A stretch of DNA of 64,000 nucleotides, taken from contig NC_055989.1 of the NCBI RefSeq assembly GCF_018446385.1, positions 131,963,004 to 132,027,003 of the forward strand, in the 5' to 3' direction. The stretch's first letter is position 1. Every line of letters begins with the position of its first letter. The position numbers and the translations under genes are program-made. This document shows positions 60,453 through 64,000 of this stretch, one piece after another. The notes under the pieces are model-generated. The model saw only the letters and a list, made by a program, of their open reading frames with translations. It made no database searches and was not told the DNA's origin. The DNA comes from Zingiber officinale. Its lineage: Eukaryota > Streptophyta > Magnoliopsida > Zingiberales > Zingiberaceae.

Positions 60453-63400
60453 ATGGCTCTTCTTTCTGTCTCTGCAATATGGGACGAAATTGACATCTCT
60501 GAGAGGTAAAGCTATCTTAGGATATATTCTTTCCAGCTTATATACTGTTTTTATTATATAATAGGGGTTTTGAGTTTATCCTCAATATGGGAGGAAATGT
60601 AAAGTTATTTATATGTATTACTATACACACGCATACATGTGTACATGCATACATAGATGTACGGTGACCTTAGTGAGCATAAAAGCTTTGCGTACTTTGT
60701 AATTTCATTTATGTGCCTATCTCTAAATGTCTGTGCTAACTGTATCCTGTGTGATCTATGTGGAATTTGAGTAGAAAGTTCCACACTTTAGATTTTACTT
60801 ATAATCTATATCCTTTAACTGAAGTCCTTAATTCTGTGGATTCCTTGGATACCATATCAGAACTACTAGGAGATTAGTAACTGAACATATCAAGACTATT
60901 CTGCAATAGTTTTAGGTATATAAAATCACCAAAGTCTTGAATTTCTTAAATTAGAATGGATATGTTTATAGATCATTAATCTCTGAGTATAATATGTTAA
61001 ATTGTTCTTCAAGATGTCTATTGTTCTCTTCTTCCTTTACAGTTTGTTTGTTAATTTATCTGCAAAGTTTTACATGAGTTATTTATCAGCGATGTTATTC
61101 TCAAAAAAGATTATTCAAGTCTGTTTTCTGATAAAATATCTGATAGCATACTGCCCTTACTAGTAATCCCTATTTTTGAGGTCATCAGCATTGAAACTCA
61201 ATGCTTGGTTCCATGTTACTTCTTTGCCAAACTTTTTATGCTATTATTTGTTTATCAACATAGCCTGATTATGATATTGTTAAACTGTGCTTATCATTGT
61301 TTATTCCGTGGGCTAGTTATCTCGTTTGTTGCATGTTTGAGGAGGCAACAACCTTTGCTGCTTCAATTCTTCATCGTGTATTATGTACTCCCTTTGAAGA
61401 TGCAATAGATGATGTTCAGTCAGATGAAATTTTGGTATCAGCCAGTATGGTTTTTATCCAGTCAATGAAACAATTGAAAAGGTTTGTAATTGTTACCTAA
61501 GAAATGTTGTTGCAGACTTGTATTTCATTTTAGTTATAAATAAATATAATAATCCCAAGATATTCAATTGTCAAACAATCACAAATTGCAGAATGAAATT
61601 GACAACCCATTTCTAAGATTAATCTTTTCCTATACCAATTTAGGTAATTTTCATTTTCTACTTCCACATGTTCTTTCAGTACAATGTCATGTGGACTTAG
61701 TAAACCATACCTTAGAAGTGCAAAACTTTAGGTTAATTGGAACTAAGAATGATTAATCGTTATATGTTGTGTGATTTTAGCAATAGCGAACCAGAATTGA
61801 CAGAATAAGAACAGGTTTAGATGTTCAACGATATGGACAACAATTTGGAGAGATGGATGTGTTCAATGACCAATAAAAATCCATAGTTACAGTGGATCAA
61901 TTTGTATTCGAAGGAACAAAGCTATAAAATTTACTTGATGACAAAAGATGACCCTGACTTATGACCTTTTATAAGTAAATGATGGGATAAGATCCTTCAG
62001 AAGATTTCACATTCTTGGGTGACACCTGGCTTGTAGTTGTATGCTCATTTGAAATTATCATGTCCAAGGATAAGATGAGCAAAATAAATTGTATATATAT
62101 ATATCTTCAATAAGAGAGGCCAACTGATTTGCTCTTTTTAAAGGACAATAAGAATCCAAAAATAAGAATTTGGAGCAGCATTGTTGGAGTTTCAGCATCC
62201 ATACAAGTATTCAAGTCTGGATGCATGTTATATGATAAAATACAAGAGAGACATGTTTCCTACTTCATTTTATAGGTAAGCGCATTCCACCATAAGTCTG
62301 GTCTAACCATAGTACTCTGCAGCTGCCACATTACTATGCTGTTCCTTTTCCCCTCAAGGATGATATGTTTTCCAAATTATTCAACCCTTCTTCATACATC
62401 GACTGATTCTTGTGCATCCTGTTCCCATAATTCTGCAGGATAGAAGAAATAATTGTTGAGCTTAGAACATTGTTTGGCTCAGTTGCGGCTATACCTGTTC
62501 AAGTGTTTCTGACAGGGTAAAGTTCTTTGTTGCACCATTCATACTTTGCAAAACTTATGTTGGCTTTGTCTTTAATCTGTTGCCTCTCTTGATTGTTGTA
62601 AATATCTGATTTGTGCATATTTGAACTTGGCTGAGCTTGTTTTCTCAATACTATAAACCTTTTGATATACGGTAACTTCATTAGACAAGTTCCCTTGTAA
62701 ATATATCTATTTTGTATTTTTCATAAAGCAATATAGCAATGATTTGTAGGGCGTGCCTGCAAATTTCTGAAGGATATACATCCAACCTTGGGTCAATCTT
62801 TGAGGAATTCCTCAGCAAATGGAAGCTTGTGGATGACAAAATGTACATTTTGACAGATGCAGAACCTCAATGTTCTAATAAAGGAAGCCCAAAGCAGCTT
62901 GTAATGAGTCCTGAAAAGTACTTGGCGGTTGCTGAAGTTTATACCATAACAGTTCTTGGGCAAGTCTTTCATAATCTTAACCTTGCAATATCCTGGACAG
63001 AGGAAGCAGAGTTGCTTGAAGAGAGCCGTCAGGTAAGATTTCCATCTCAAGTCATATCGGCTTTCTGCATGTTGATGCATGCAATTCAGTAAATTCTGTA
63101 ATCTAGTTGATCTTAAAAGTTAAAACCCAAATCATATCATAGAAGTCGTTAATTTTATGCAAATTATGGTCCTATTTATAGATAGCAGGCTTTTTAGTTT
63201 TATACGCCCGACCACTAACGTATACTTTCACCACCAGCGAAAGGATCATGCATTAAAGTTTCTTTAGAAAATCCATTAAAGTTTTCATCATTCATCCTTT
63301 GCAGGTCTTGCATAGGAGGTTACACTCTTTGCTAAATGCTCAAAGGCTAGACCATGCGCACTCGTCTTCTGCCAATGGATCCATGCAAATTGGAAATGAA

Positions 63401-63646
63401 ACCTACCCTAAAGCAAGAATACAAGAGCTGCAATCCGACGAGAGCAGATCGATAGCGAGTTCTTTAAAAACTTCTCATCCAAGCAAGAAAATCGCGGATC
63501 AAATATTCTGGTGGTTTGATACAGTCCGTATCAAAGTTGGCAACATTCAGCTGGTTCTTCCTCGTGGGAAAAATTGGCTCTTTGGCTTCTTGATCATTCT
63601 AGCCTCCTACATTCTCCGTCGCAGAACTACTATGCTGAAGCGGTAA
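60453..63646 (+). CDS. APEM9: APEM9-like peroxisomal membrane protein, copy 2
   Basis: Exons 60453-60505, 61317-61481, 62439-62516, 62750-63032 and 63305-63646 have exactly the lengths and phases of copy 1 and give a complete 306-aa frame. Substitutions seen include TEEI to IEEI, ACMQ to ACLQ, SDKG to SNKG, GRVF to GQVF, FDESKPIANS to SDESRSIASS and KNLLFG to KNWLFG. The start, the SYLVCCMFEEA block, the membrane helix and the basic tail are kept. The 5' leader and spacer (58172-60452) were duplicated too, so a promoter is probably present. Both copies could be functional, or this one may be drifting. The 3' UTR runs to the window end. Confidence 0.72.
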
Positions 63647-64000
63647 GGTTACTCATTTCTTCACATCAATTGCTAGTGAATTTTTGTCTAATAGGCTACG
63701 TAATTGGTTCAACAAGTTCGTTAGTGTGCCATCACTGACCCCTCGCCTTGCGAACCACACAGATTGGTCGCTAGACAAGCTTCAGTTGTTAAAGGGGCTC
63801 TGCTTGATGCCTGGCGACTGGCGTTCTCTGTCCAGGTGAACCCGCTGGCTGCTATCCAACAGCTTCCCTCTGCTCCGCAATGAAACGCCCAGTGATGTAT
63901 GTATAATAATGCCCAGTGGAATTGAGTTTATACTGCAGTATTATGTAAACAATACTATTCTAATTGTTTACACTTCATATAGCTGTTTCTGTAATTCTCA

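Larger units (their letters stand above)
54766..64000 (+). repeat. Segmental duplication, copy 2 (continues past window)
   Basis: Collinear with 34031-43498, same strand, with few differences per 100 bases by eye. Indels include the loss of about 268 bp in APEM9 intron 4 and a small duplication around 58680-58715. Homology is unbroken to the last base. It shares the 44-bp RTE insert, so it was made after that insertion. Confidence 0.95.

Noticed and set aside
34031-64000. Duplication as a simple assembly repeat of one locus
   Set aside because: The copies differ by many substitutions and several indels, and copy 2 has a distinct left boundary. A misplaced allele is still possible and is listed as a refuting result.

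Overview
The window looks like nuclear DNA of a flowering plant. Genes are split by many GT-AG introns, introns and spacers are AT-rich, and there are MITEs, a plant RTE-type LINE and a Mutator-like element (MULE) with a FAR1-type transposase. The very GC-rich kinase exon (8358-9560) and ERF segment (45162-45621) beside AT-rich surroundings suggest a monocot. The order (perhaps Zingiberales) is a guess. Gene names rest on remembered family sequences; no search was run.

Layout. 1-8100: 3' part of a TRANSPARENT TESTA 9 / CLEC16A-like gene (+), with a 0.7-kb MITE in an intron. 8358-11247: a USP-domain plus protein kinase gene (-), tail to tail with it. 11.3-14.2 kb: repeats and a GC-rich probable 5' leader. 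14255-16701: ALG13 (+), followed by a tandem copy of its last-exon end. 17.3-21.5 kb: a 147-bp direct repeat pair around an LTR-like fossil, then a broken RTE LINE. 22049-37410: a 25-exon gene (+, about 950 aa) of the AT5G58100 type, with signal peptide, C-terminal membrane anchor, one GC-AG intron, one U12-type intron, a hAT MITE with perfect 8-bp target duplication, and a 44-bp RTE tail with 14-bp target duplication. 39695-43147: an APEM9-like peroxisome gene (+).

45.1-52.2 kb: a decayed AP2/ERF gene split by a 6.3-kb MULE (45622-51942). The MULE has TIRs of about 440-480 bp, a 10-bp target duplication, a FAR1/MULE transposase frame with two stops, and two apparent captured host fragments on the same strand: a GYPP-repeat (glycine-rich A3-like) fragment and a DUR3-like C-terminal exon. 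52.5-54.8 kb: two related nonautonomous DNA elements and an array of TTTAAA-centred palindromes.

54766-64000: a second, slightly diverged copy of 34031-43498, starting exactly at the palindrome array. It carries a 5'-truncated copy of the large gene (exons 20-25) and a complete second APEM9-like gene, and is still homologous at the window end. The genes are ordinary housekeeping or signalling genes with no evident shared pathway. The most interesting parts are the MULE with captured exons and the duplication boundary at the palindrome array.
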